In this document: positions 16,626 through 24,713 of the stretch, piece by piece
How positions within the stretch are numbered: the stretch's first letter is position 1
How the letters are laid out: every line of letters starts with the position of its first letter
DNA from: JALYGK01 sp036259835
Lineage (GTDB): Bacteria; Actinomycetota; UBA4738
Assembly (NCBI GenBank): GCA_036259835.1
Contig: DATABA010000154.1
Span: forward strand, 1 to 29,112
Length of the DNA: 29,112 nucleotides
Direction of reading: 5' to 3'
Notes under the pieces: generated by a model
The model's database searches: none
What the model was told of the DNA's origin: nothing
The model's input: only the letters and a program-made list of their open reading frames with translations
Position numbers and translations under genes: made by a program

Positions 16626-16838
16626 CTAGTCGGGAATCACCTTCCCGAACCTGACCCCAAGGGCAGGAACTCGGACCAGTTCGCCGCGCCGATTGCGGAC
16701 CAAGTAAGTGTTTGCCGGCTCATCCCATTGCTCGAGGGTTCCGACCACCTCGCCGACGTACCCGTTCGGCAGCTCGTACTGGAACGATACGCGCCGCCCC
16801 ACGTGTTCCGGTCGTACAGGGTTCTGCCCCAACGCCAT
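16626..16838 (-). CDS. Small conserved-looking protein, probable SH3-like beta barrel
   Basis: 70 residues: HVGRRVSFQYELPNGYVGEVVGTLEQW, then NTYLVRNRRGELVRVPALGVRFGKVIPD. The alternation of short strands with Gly turns resembles the small barrel found in front of some actinobacterial GNAT acetyltransferases, here free-standing. I do not recognise a named family and assign no function. The coding case is good: ATG start, balanced composition, and TACGGT (16845-16850) exactly 6 bases before the start, as in other likely leaderless genes here. It is convergent with the response regulator, with 35 bases between the stops. Confidence 0.65.
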   Translation of the reverse strand: MALGQNPVRPEHVGRRVSFQYELPNGYVGEVVGTLEQWDEPANTYLVRNRRGELVRVPALGVRFGKVIPD

Positions 16839-16844
16839 GGCCCA

Positions 16845-16850
16845 ACCGTA
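16845..16850 (-). promoter_or_regulatory. -10 box of the small hypothetical gene, predicted leaderless
   Basis: On the minus strand TACGGT (TANNNT) is followed by the six bases TGGGCC and then ATG. The spacing places the transcription start at the start codon. No Shine-Dalgarno sequence is present. Confidence 0.4.
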
Positions 16851-16893
16851 GACGGGAACCGTCGCAGCCTCAACAGTCGATTGAGCACCGCGG

Positions 16894-18021
16894 GTGCTGG
16901 AAAGTGAGGCCGCGAGGGCCGAGAGTAGGGGCGTGGCCGAACGCTCATATCCGTCGATGGGGTACTACGCGCGGGTCACGCTCACCATCGTTGGCGTGCT
17001 CGTCCTCATCGCGGCGGCGTGGGCCGTCCGGAACATCCTGATCCTCTTGCTCATTGCCGCCATTCTCGCCGTTGGGCTCGACCCAGCGGTTCGGCGGCTC
17101 GAGCGGTGGAAGGTCCGCCGTGGGTGGGCGGTGGCCCTGATCTTCCTGGCGGCGATCGGGTTCATCGTCCTGTTCGCGCTGTTGGTGATTCCGCCGCTTG
17201 TCAGTGAGGTTCAGCAGCTGGCGGCGGACATTCCGAGGTACCTGCAACGGCTTCGTACCCAGGGCGGGTTCCTGGGCGATCTGGAGAGGGACTATCAGCT
17301 GTCGAGGCGCCTTCAGGACCTGACGCAGCGGCTACCGAGTATCGCCTCCTCGTCGATCGGCACGATCCTCGGTATCACTCGAAGCGTTGCCAGTGCCATC
17401 TTCAACATGCTCACCATCGCCATTCTCACGATCTACTTCCTGGTCGCGCTCCCACGGGGCGAGCGAACGCTGGTCGCGGTGTTCACCCGGAAGGAGCAGA
17501 GAGAAGCGGATGCCCGAACGCTGGACGAAGCGCTCGAGCGAGTTGGCGGTTACGTCTCCGGCAACTTGATCGTCTCGCTGATCGCGGGCATCACTTCGTT
17601 CATCTTTCTTCAGATCGTCGGCGTTCCGTTCGCGGCGGCGTTGGCCATGTGGGTGGCGATCGCCGACCTCATTCCCACCGTCGGTGCGACGCTCGGAGCG
17701 ATCGTGGCGGTGGCCGTGGCCTTCTTCTCATCCGTGGCCGACGGGATCGCCACGATCATTTATTTCGCCGCCTATCAGCAGGTCGAGAACTACGTCATCG
17801 TGCCGCGGGTGATGAAGAAGGCCGTCGACCTGTCGCCGGCCGCGGTGATCGTCAGCGTCCTGATCGGGGGCAGCCTCGCCGGCTTCGCCGGCGCTCTGAT
17901 GGCACTCCCGCTCGCAGCGGCGGCCAAGGTGGTCATCAGGGACGTTTGGCTGAAGGAGCGGCTGCTGGAGGTTCCGACGGCCTCATCATCGAAAACCAAG
18001 GCGAATCCTCAGACGACTTAA
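16894..18021 (+). CDS. AI-2E family transporter (PF01594 permease)
   Basis: 375 residues, multi-spanning membrane protein of the AI-2E/YdiK/YhhT/PerM family. Hydrophobic segments include VTLTIVGVLVLIAAAWAV, NILILLLIAAILAVGL, AVALIFLAAIGFIVLFALLVI and a C-terminal set with the hallmark ADLIPTVGATLGAI and YFAAYQQVENYVIVPRVM. The substrate is uncertain; few members truly handle autoinducer-2. The start is doubtful: GTG 16894 gives the longest protein but lies inside a small hairpin (16884-16898), while GTG 16933 and ATG 16957 also leave the first helix intact. It ends overlapping the convergent cobalamin-binding-type gene by four bases. Confidence 0.85.
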   Translation: MLESEAARAESRGVAERSYPSMGYYARVTLTIVGVLVLIAAAWAVRNILILLLIAAILAVGLDPAVRRLERWKVRRGWAVALIFLAAIGFIVLFALLVIPPLVSEVQQLAADIPRYLQRLRTQGGFLGDLERDYQLSRRLQDLTQRLPSIASSSIGTILGITRSVASAIFNMLTIAILTIYFLVALPRGERTLVAVFTRKEQREADARTLDEALERVGGYVSGNLIVSLIAGITSFIFLQIVGVPFAAALAMWVAIADLIPTVGATLGAIVAVAVAFFSSVADGIATIIYFAAYQQVENYVIVPRVMKKAVDLSPAAVIVSVLIGGSLAGFAGALMALPLAAAAKVVIRDVWLKERLLEVPTASSSKTKANPQTT

Positions 18022-18929
18022 CGCAATCGAATAACGCGATCGCTCGGGGGCTCTGAAAACGCCTCCGGATGTATGACCCAGGCCAGGGTCTCCACCCCGT
18101 CCACGATGCGAGGCCCTGGCCTAGAGAAATACGAAGTTGCATCCACGGCGAAGACGCCCCCGCCCCGCGCCGCAGGGGTTTCTCCGAAATCAGGAACCTC
18201 GAGAAGCTTCTCAAGCTCCGTCTCGGCTTCTTCCAGGTAGTAGCCGCAGGGCATGAACACGATGATTTCCGGGGCCGCGTCGGCGATCTCCCGCCACGTG
18301 ACCTGGCGCGAGGGCTCCTTCCGGGCCGAAAGGATATTCGAGCCGCCGGCGATCTCGACCATCTCGGGCACCCAGTGCCCTCCCACGAATGGAGGATCCC
18401 CCCACTCGAGGGCCAGCGTGCGAATGGAAGGAAGCCGAACGGCGGTGGTCCGCACCTTCTCGATTCGGTCGCGCAGTTTGGCAACGACCTCACCCGCCCG
18501 CTCTTCCGTTCCGGTCGCTCGACCGACTGCGATGATCCCATCGAGGATGTCCTCGAGCGTGTTCGGATCGAGGGAGATCACCTCCGCTCGGCATCCCAAT
18601 TCCGCAAGGGCATCCTCAACCTGCCCCGATGGGACGGCGCAAACCCGACACAGGTCCTGGGCCAGGATCAGGTCCGGTTGAATCTTCTGGATCAGGTCCT
18701 TGTCGAGAGCGTAAATCGGCTCTTGCCGCGCCATGAAATCAGCGACCAGTCGATCCACCTCGCCCGGTTCGAGCGGCCGGTCCTGCGGGAGCGCCGTATC
18801 CGAGACGACCGGCTTCGATCGTGCCTCCGGCGGGAAATCGCACTCATATGTGACGCCTTCGAGCTGCTCCCCGAGGCCGAGCGCGTACGTGATTTCCGTT
18901 GCGGAAGGGAGCAGCGAAACGATCTTCAC
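18018..18929 (-). CDS. Cobalamin-binding (BtuF-type) periplasmic-binding-fold protein
   Basis: 303 residues. The class III solute-binding fold is seen in KIVSLLPSATEITYALGLGEQLEGVTYECDFPPEA, then QPDLILAQDLCRVCAVPSG with a CxxC, LEWGDPPFVGGHWVPEMVEIAGG and PRIVDGVETLAWVIHPEAF. These mark the group commonly named cobalamin-binding protein. No signal peptide or lipobox is present, and no BtuC/BtuD permease is adjacent, so a cytoplasmic role or a shared permease must be considered. The GTG start lies three bases after the stop of the E2 gene, so it is the last gene of the branched-chain oxoacid operon. That pathway feeds propionyl-CoA, whose usual disposal needs a B12-dependent mutase; the link is inference. 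Confidence 0.78.
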   Translation of the reverse strand: MKIVSLLPSATEITYALGLGEQLEGVTYECDFPPEARSKPVVSDTALPQDRPLEPGEVDRLVADFMARQEPIYALDKDLIQKIQPDLILAQDLCRVCAVPSGQVEDALAELGCRAEVISLDPNTLEDILDGIIAVGRATGTEERAGEVVAKLRDRIEKVRTTAVRLPSIRTLALEWGDPPFVGGHWVPEMVEIAGGSNILSARKEPSRQVTWREIADAAPEIIVFMPCGYYLEEAETELEKLLEVPDFGETPAARGGGVFAVDATSYFSRPGPRIVDGVETLAWVIHPEAFSEPPSDRVIRLR

Positions 18930-18932
18930 GAA

Positions 18933-20228
18933 TTAGCGGGGAAGCGCGCCGAGCCTGAACGGGCTTTCCAGCACATCGCCCAGCGCCCGAAGGGCCCGGC
19001 CTGCCTCGGCCCCGTCGAGCACCCGATGGTCGAACGAGAGGGACAGCGTGACCGCGGGCCGGGCCTCAACCCGGCCGTCCACGATCAGAGCGCGTGGCTC
19101 GACCACACCCAGGGCGAGAATGGCCGCTTCGGGGTGATTGATGATGGGCGTGCCGTACTCCGCTCCGAACGTCCCGACGTTCGTCACGGTGATCGTGCTT
19201 CCCACGAGCTCATTGGGCTTTGCCCGTCCGGCGCGAGCCGCGTCGGTCAGCCGCGCGATTTCCCGGGCGATCGCCATGATTCCCTTCCCATCAGCGTCCC
19301 GCACGACCGGGACCAGAAGGCCGTTCTCCGAGTCTGTGGCAATTCCGATGTGATGCCTGCCGTGAAGAACGATCTCGGAGCGGTCGGCGTCGAACGTCGA
19401 ATTGAGCTTGGGGTACCGCTTGCACACGTCGACCAGCGCGCGGACCACGATGGGGAGCGGCGAGATCTTTTCACCGGTTTCCTTCGAGAGCTCTGCCCGA
19501 AATGCCTGAACGTGTGTGGCGTCGACGGTGAGGAAGGTCGTGACGTGCGGAATCTCTCGAGCTGAACGAGCCATCTTCTCAGCGATGAGCCGGCGGGTTC
19601 CCTTCACGGGAATTCGCTGCACTGCTTCCGCCGCCGGCCGCCCATCACCGGTTCCTGGCAACGCCACGACGCCTCCGCCGGCCGCCGTCTCCGTCGAGCC
19701 CGCCTTGATCACGTCTTCACGGGTCACCCTCCCGCCCGGCCCGCTGCCGGTAAGTGTGGCGAGGTCGATCCCCATCTCCTTGGCCAGCCGCCGAACAGGA
19801 GGGGAGGCCGGCACCGGCCCTCCGCGTCTTTCCCGCGCCGGCGCGGGCGCCCCGAGCCGGACCTGAGAGGATCCCGCCGGCTCCTCCTCTTCCACCCCGT
19901 AGCCGACGAGCACCGCGCGGCGCTTCGCCTTGGGCTCGCCGGTTTCCTCCGCAGCCGGCTCGGCCCCGGCGACGACCTCCGTTCGGTCTTCCACTCGAAT
20001 CGAGACCAACGGTGCACCGACCTTGACCATTTCACCTTCGTTCGCGTGCAGCTTCTCCACGACGCCGGCCCACGGGGCAGGCACCTCAACCAGCGCCTTC
20101 GCCGTGTTGACCTCGACCAGGATCTGGTTGAGCTCCACTGAGTCGCCTTCGGCGACCCGCCACGCCACGATCTCGGCGTCCTCCAGGCCTTCGCCGAGAT
20201 CGGGGAGAAGGAATTCCCGGACCGGCAT
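18933..20228 (-). CDS. bkdB: Branched-chain 2-oxoacid dehydrogenase E2 (dihydrolipoamide acyltransferase)
   Basis: 431 residues in three parts. Residues 1-80 are a lipoyl domain with the lipoylated Lys44 in EVNTAKALVEVP. Residues 141-175 (PVRRLAKEMGIDLATLTGSG) form the peripheral-subunit-binding domain, with a Pro/Ala/Glu-rich linker on each side. The rest is the acyltransferase core with His401 and Asp405 in SFDHRVLDGA. It moves the acyl group from E1 to CoA at the centre of the complex. One lipoyl domain and its place after branched-chain E1 genes and a leucine/valine dehydrogenase favour a branched-chain over a pyruvate enzyme. The start overlaps the E1-beta stop by one base. No E3 gene is present here. 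Confidence 0.92.
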   Translation of the reverse strand: MPVREFLLPDLGEGLEDAEIVAWRVAEGDSVELNQILVEVNTAKALVEVPAPWAGVVEKLHANEGEMVKVGAPLVSIRVEDRTEVVAGAEPAAEETGEPKAKRRAVLVGYGVEEEEPAGSSQVRLGAPAPARERRGGPVPASPPVRRLAKEMGIDLATLTGSGPGGRVTREDVIKAGSTETAAGGGVVALPGTGDGRPAAEAVQRIPVKGTRRLIAEKMARSAREIPHVTTFLTVDATHVQAFRAELSKETGEKISPLPIVVRALVDVCKRYPKLNSTFDADRSEIVLHGRHHIGIATDSENGLLVPVVRDADGKGIMAIAREIARLTDAARAGRAKPNELVGSTITVTNVGTFGAEYGTPIINHPEAAILALGVVEPRALIVDGRVEARPAVTLSLSFDHRVLDGAEAGRALRALGDVLESPFRLGALPR

Positions 20229-21202
20229 CAGTAGTTGGTCACGTGGTCGACCGCGGCGACGATCCGCTGAACGCTTGGAAGGTAGTGGGACTCCACCGTT
20301 GCCGGAGGATAGGGCGTGTCGTATCCCGTAACCCGAACCACGGGTGCCTCCAAATAGTCGAAGGCGTCCTCCATGATTCGAGCGACCACCTCAGCGCCGA
20401 ACCCCGCCGTCATCGGCGCTTCGTGCACCACGATCGCTCGTCCGGTCTTTCGAACCGCAGACCCAATCGCATCCAGGTCGAGGGGGACGAGCGAGCGCAG
20501 GTCGATCACCTCCACGTCGGTCCGGTCGGACACCGCTTCGGCAGCAGCGACCGATCGTGCCACCATTGCCCCGTACGAGAAGATCGTGCACCCGCTCCCC
20601 GGCCGGATGACGCGCGCACGCCCGATGGGAAGCGACTCGGCGCCGTCCAGTTCGCCCTGCTCTTTCGCCCAGTACCGGCTTTTCGGTTCGAAGAAGATGA
20701 CCGGATCGGGATCGGCGATGGACGCACGGAGCAAGTGGTACGCGTCGACGGGCGAGGAGGGAACCACCACCTTCAGCCCGGCTGTATGCGCGTAGTACGC
20801 CTCGGGGCTCTCGGAGTGGTGTTCCGCCGCACCGATTCCTCCAGCGAACGGGATCCGGATGACCAGCGGAACGGTCTGCCGGCCACGCGATCTGTACCGA
20901 TATTTGGCGACGTGGCTGATGACCTGGTCGAGCGCGGGATAGGAAAAGCCGTCGAATTGCATCTCCGCGACCGGGTGCCATCCGGACAGCGCCAGTCCCA
21001 GCGATACGCCGGCGATGGCCGATTCGGCCAGCGGCGTGTCGAAAACACGGTCGACGCCGAACTCTGACTGGAGGCCCTCGGTCACCCGGAACACGCCGCC
21101 CAGCTTGCCGACGTCCTCGCCCAGCACCAGCGCGCGGTGGTCGTCCTTGAGCGAGCGCCGGAGCGCCTCGTTCAGCGCCTTGACCATCGTGACCTCAGGC
21201 AT
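20228..21202 (-). CDS. bkdA2: Branched-chain 2-oxoacid dehydrogenase E1, beta subunit
   Basis: 324 residues, the transketolase pyrimidine-binding half plus C-terminal domain. Seen: TMVKALNEALRRSLKDDHRALVLGEDVG, GVFRVTEGLQSEFGVDRVFDTPLAESAIAG with the cofactor-contacting Glu, PAGGIGAAEHHSESPEAYYAH (here FAGGIGAAEHHSESPEAYYAH) and VVPSSPVDAYHLL. It pairs with E1-alpha to decarboxylate 2-oxoacids using thiamine diphosphate. The first codon lies within the last eight bases of the E1-alpha gene, so the two subunits are translationally coupled. Confidence 0.92.
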   Translation of the reverse strand: MPEVTMVKALNEALRRSLKDDHRALVLGEDVGKLGGVFRVTEGLQSEFGVDRVFDTPLAESAIAGVSLGLALSGWHPVAEMQFDGFSYPALDQVISHVAKYRYRSRGRQTVPLVIRIPFAGGIGAAEHHSESPEAYYAHTAGLKVVVPSSPVDAYHLLRASIADPDPVIFFEPKSRYWAKEQGELDGAESLPIGRARVIRPGSGCTIFSYGAMVARSVAAAEAVSDRTDVEVIDLRSLVPLDLDAIGSAVRKTGRAIVVHEAPMTAGFGAEVVARIMEDAFDYLEAPVVRVTGYDTPYPPATVESHYLPSVQRIVAAVDHVTNY

Positions 21203-22298
21203 GCGACTCGCCAGCCTCCCCGGCGAACCGCAGCATGTCGTCGCGCTGCCGGGCGAGATGCGGCGGAAGGTCTTCGAAAACCCACTCGAACAGCTCTTCC
21301 ACGGGTCGCGGACCGGATTCGATCACACCGGCGCGGACCTTGGCCGCGTACTCTTTGGCTTCCTGTTCGACCGTCTGTAGGAAGTCCTGGTCGGCGATGC
21401 CCGTGGTTTCTAGCCAGTGCCGATACCGCTCGAGAGGGTCGAGTTCCTTCCACCGTTCGACTTCCTCGTTCGGACGGTATTTCGATGCGTCGTCTGCCGT
21501 CGAGTGGGGACCTAATCGATACGTCACCGCTTCGATCAACGTCGGAAGTCCATCGTCCCTTGCGCGTGCCGCCGCCTCTTTCGTCACCCGATACACGGCC
21601 AGGACATCATTGCCGTCCACCTGAACCCCAGGGAAACCGTACGCGTCGGCCTTGTGCCAGATCGGCGTCACGGTCTGTGCGGAGAGCGGGACCGAGATCG
21701 CCCACTGGTTGTTCTGGCAAAAGAAGATCACCGGGGTGCGGAACACCGCGGCAAAGTTGCAGCCCTCGTGGAAGTCTCCTTCGGACGTGGCACCATCGCC
21801 GAAGTAGACCAGCGACACGAGCCCCGAGCGATCCATCTTCGAGCCCATCGCGAATCCCACCGCGTGAAGGACCTGCGACCCCACCGGGACACTGACGTAG
21901 CCGAAGCGGTGGGCGTTTGCGTCGTACGTCCCTCCGTGCCAGGTCGCACGGTAGAAATGGAGGTACTCGACCAGGTCGACGCCGCGCACGACGGCCGCGC
22001 CGAGCTCCCGGTAGGACGGGAAGATCCAGTCGGCTTCCTGGAGGGCGAAGGCGCTCCCGACCTGCGCGGCCTCTTGCCCGATCAAGGGTGGGTAGACGGC
22101 GAGTTCGCCCTGTCGCTGAAGCGCGGTGGCCTCGAGGTCGGCCCGCCGCGTCAGCGCCATCAGGTGGTAGAGGTCGCGAAGCTCCTTCTCTTCGAGCCCG
22201 AGCGCCGAAATGTCGAGATCAGGTTCACCTTCGGTTGGAATGACGCGAACCGGCCCCGCTTCTCCTCCCTGAAGGTCGCTGGTGAGGCGAGTTGTCAT
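21195..22298 (-). CDS. bkdA1: Branched-chain 2-oxoacid dehydrogenase E1, alpha subunit
   Basis: 367 residues. The thiamine-diphosphate motif runs from GDGATSEGDFHEG to FFCQNNQWAIS. Substrate-side blocks ALTRRADLEATALQRQGELAVYPPLIGQEAAQVG and FPSYRELGAAVVRGV are the branched-chain type. The frame is open upstream into the dehydrogenase gene, but ATG 22298 begins a normal N-terminus and lies 10 bases after that gene's stop; a GAGG is close upstream. It catalyses decarboxylation of the oxoacids of valine, leucine and isoleucine. Branched-chain preference rests on family resemblance and on the neighbouring amino-acid dehydrogenase. Confidence 0.92.
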   Translation of the reverse strand: MTTRLTSDLQGGEAGPVRVIPTEGEPDLDISALGLEEKELRDLYHLMALTRRADLEATALQRQGELAVYPPLIGQEAAQVGSAFALQEADWIFPSYRELGAAVVRGVDLVEYLHFYRATWHGGTYDANAHRFGYVSVPVGSQVLHAVGFAMGSKMDRSGLVSLVYFGDGATSEGDFHEGCNFAAVFRTPVIFFCQNNQWAISVPLSAQTVTPIWHKADAYGFPGVQVDGNDVLAVYRVTKEAAARARDDGLPTLIEAVTYRLGPHSTADDASKYRPNEEVERWKELDPLERYRHWLETTGIADQDFLQTVEQEAKEYAAKVRAGVIESGPRPVEELFEWVFEDLPPHLARQRDDMLRFAGEAGESHA

Positions 22299-22308
22299 GA
22301 GCCTCGGT

Positions 22309-23409
<1,101 letters not shown>

Positions 23410-23484
23410 CTACGCTTCCAGGTCCGGGTTCGGGCTGGGGTTTCGCGTCACTGAAGCAGTCTCCGCATCACGCGCGTGGGCCCG

Positions 23485-23490
23485 AATATA
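23485..23490 (-). promoter_or_regulatory. Candidate -10 box of the branched-chain catabolic operon
   Basis: On the minus strand TATATT gives a predicted leader of about 70 nt before the dehydrogenase ATG at 23409. The leader includes a possible six-codon reading frame (23468 down to 23448, MRRLLQ). No strong -35 is seen. The divergent gene has its own TATAAT about 60 bases away. Confidence 0.4.
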
Positions 23491-23547
23491 GCACTGCCTC
23501 TTTCCGACCACCCGTGCGGAGCGGTTAGATGATCTCGAACCCAGACC

Positions 23548-23553
23548 TATAAT
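23548..23553 (+). promoter_or_regulatory. Consensus -10 box of the 272-residue hypothetical gene, predicted leaderless
   Basis: TATAAT, a perfect -10, is followed by six bases (CGCGGC) and then the GTG start at 23560. TTAGAT at 23525-23530 would be a poor -35 at a 17-base spacing. No Shine-Dalgarno sequence exists, and this is the clearest leaderless arrangement in the window. Confidence 0.6.
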
Positions 23554-23559
23554 CGCGGC

Positions 23560-24378
23560 GTGATCCCCTGCGCGTACCTCAGGGTGTTCCGTCCCCTCGA
23601 AACGTTCCCCGCGGAAGAACGATCGCACTGGGAGCGCTACATCGTTGGAGGGGGGCCGCCGCCTCCGCACCGTCCGGTGTACCGCCATGAGTCATCCCGA
23701 ATGGATCAGCGCGTCGGGCTGTTGGCGCCGGCGGAGGGCGAACATGCCGATATCAGGCTGGTCGACGGTGAGTACTACGTCTGCCCGTGGCGTACACGGC
23801 TCCGGATACTCACCGGGATCCTTTCGCTCCGTGAGACCGCGCCGGCCGAGATGGTGAGCACGGTCCTCCCGGATACGGAGATCCGAAGGGCGGCACGGGA
23901 ACTGGCCAAGCTCAGGCGCCGCGATCCGTCCGGAGCTGCCCCGACGATGCTTCAGAGCCCCTGGCATGTTCCCGTGCGGTGGTTCATTCTCGTCGACGAC
24001 GACGAGCGCAGGCTGGCGGAACAGGAGTCGGGGGAATACCGGCTCTACTACTGGACCCAGATCTCGAAGGCAAAGAAGCGGGCCGAACGAGCGCTTCAGA
24101 TCATCCGGCGGTCAGAGCTGGCGCCGATCGCTCAGCTCGTGAGCGAGCTGGCGGAGTGGCTCTCACACTTCGACCCACGGTCGCGGATCGAGCTCGACTA
24201 TGCGGATCTGTCGTCGCTGTTCACGTGGGACGAGCTCGATGACGACCACAGCGCACGGGACATCCAGGAAGCGATCGAGGCGCTCGGCAGCACGGGTGGC
24301 CTGGCTCGGGCGGCCGAGCTGTATCAGACCGTGTCGAACCGATGGGCCGACGCGATGAGCCGGGAGTCGCTCAACTAG
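23560..24378 (+). CDS. Conserved-looking hypothetical protein, function unknown
   Basis: 272 residues, no family recognised with confidence. It starts IPCAYLRVFRPLETFPAEERSHWERYIV and later has DIRLVDGEYYVCPWRTRLRILTGIL, SPWHVPVRWFILVDDDER and a helical second half rich in charged residues (AKKRAERALQIIRRSEL). There is no signal peptide or membrane helix, so it should be cytoplasmic. The C-terminus, SLFTWDELDDDHSARDIQEAIEAL, is acidic. I have an impression of similar unnamed actinobacterial proteins but cannot verify it. The strong leaderless promoter suggests steady expression. It is divergent from the leucine/valine dehydrogenase operon, with 150 bases between; a regulatory link is only a guess. 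Coding status is well supported. Confidence 0.75.
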   Translation: MIPCAYLRVFRPLETFPAEERSHWERYIVGGGPPPPHRPVYRHESSRMDQRVGLLAPAEGEHADIRLVDGEYYVCPWRTRLRILTGILSLRETAPAEMVSTVLPDTEIRRAARELAKLRRRDPSGAAPTMLQSPWHVPVRWFILVDDDERRLAEQESGEYRLYYWTQISKAKKRAERALQIIRRSELAPIAQLVSELAEWLSHFDPRSRIELDYADLSSLFTWDELDDDHSARDIQEAIEALGSTGGLARAAELYQTVSNRWADAMSRESLN

Positions 24379-24402
24379 TCTCGGATCAGTCTCGAAGCTC
24401 GG

Positions 24403-24475
24403 TGGCGAGGGGCAGAATCGAACTGCCGACACCGCGGTTTTCAGCCGCGTGCTCTGCCAACTGAGCTACCTCGCC
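24403..24475 (-). tRNA. tRNA-Phe (GAA)
   Basis: A 73-base cloverleaf on the minus strand. Acceptor GGCGAGG pairs with CCTCGCC, the anticodon loop reads CTGAAAA (anticodon GAA), and the T-arm carries GTTCGATTC. Discriminator A; CCA is not encoded. It is last of three tRNAs read in the order Glu-Asp-Phe. Confidence 0.95.
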
Positions 24476-24497
24476 GCATCCCCAAGGGGAGGATCCG

Positions 24498-24573
24498 CGG
24501 TCCCGACCGGATTTGAACCGGCGATCTCCGCCTTGACAGGGCGGCGTGTTAGACCGGGCTACACCACGGGACC
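24498..24573 (-). tRNA. tRNA-Asp (GTC)
   Basis: A cloverleaf of 76 bases on the minus strand. Acceptor GGTCCCG pairs with CGGGACC, the anticodon stem CCGCC/GGCGG flanks the loop CTGTCAA (anticodon GTC), and the T-loop is GTTCAAATC. Discriminator G, as expected for tRNA-Asp; CCA is not encoded. It lies 12 bases after tRNA-Glu. Confidence 0.95.
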
Positions 24574-24585
24574 TTATGCAGTTCG

Positions 24586-24658
24586 TGCCCCCAACGGAAT
24601 TCGAATCCGTGTCTCCGGCTTGAAAGGCCGGTATCCTGGGCCACTAGACGATGGGGGC
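24586..24658 (-). tRNA. tRNA-Glu (TTC)
   Basis: A 73-base cloverleaf on the minus strand. Acceptor GCCCCCA pairs with TGGGGGC, anticodon stem CCGGC/GCCGG with loop CTTTCAA (anticodon TTC), T-loop GTTCGAATT-like (ATTCGAATT). Discriminator A; CCA not encoded. First gene of the Glu-Asp-Phe tRNA run. Confidence 0.95.
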
Positions 24659-24697
24659 TTGCCTCTCGCCCCCGGCCTGAGACGGGGCAACCAGGGC

Positions 24698-24703
24698 AGT
24701 ATA
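24698..24703 (-). promoter_or_regulatory. Candidate -10 box for the tRNA-Glu-Asp-Phe unit
   Basis: On the minus strand TATACT lies about 40 bases before tRNA-Glu and just after the stop of the phosphodiester-glycosidase gene. It would give the three tRNAs their own promoter. The -35 region is not convincing. Confidence 0.4.
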
Positions 24704-24713
24704 CAAGCGCCCC

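Noticed and set aside
18069..19565. Long plus-strand open frame (498 codons) across the cobalamin-binding and E2 genes
   Set aside because: It is antisense to two strongly recognised genes, has no family features and is typical of the antisense frames seen in high-GC genes.
24379..24713. tRNA-linked integration site (att) or mobile element next to the tRNA cluster
   Set aside because: No integrase, no direct repeat of a tRNA 3' end and no change of gene content beside the tRNAs were seen.
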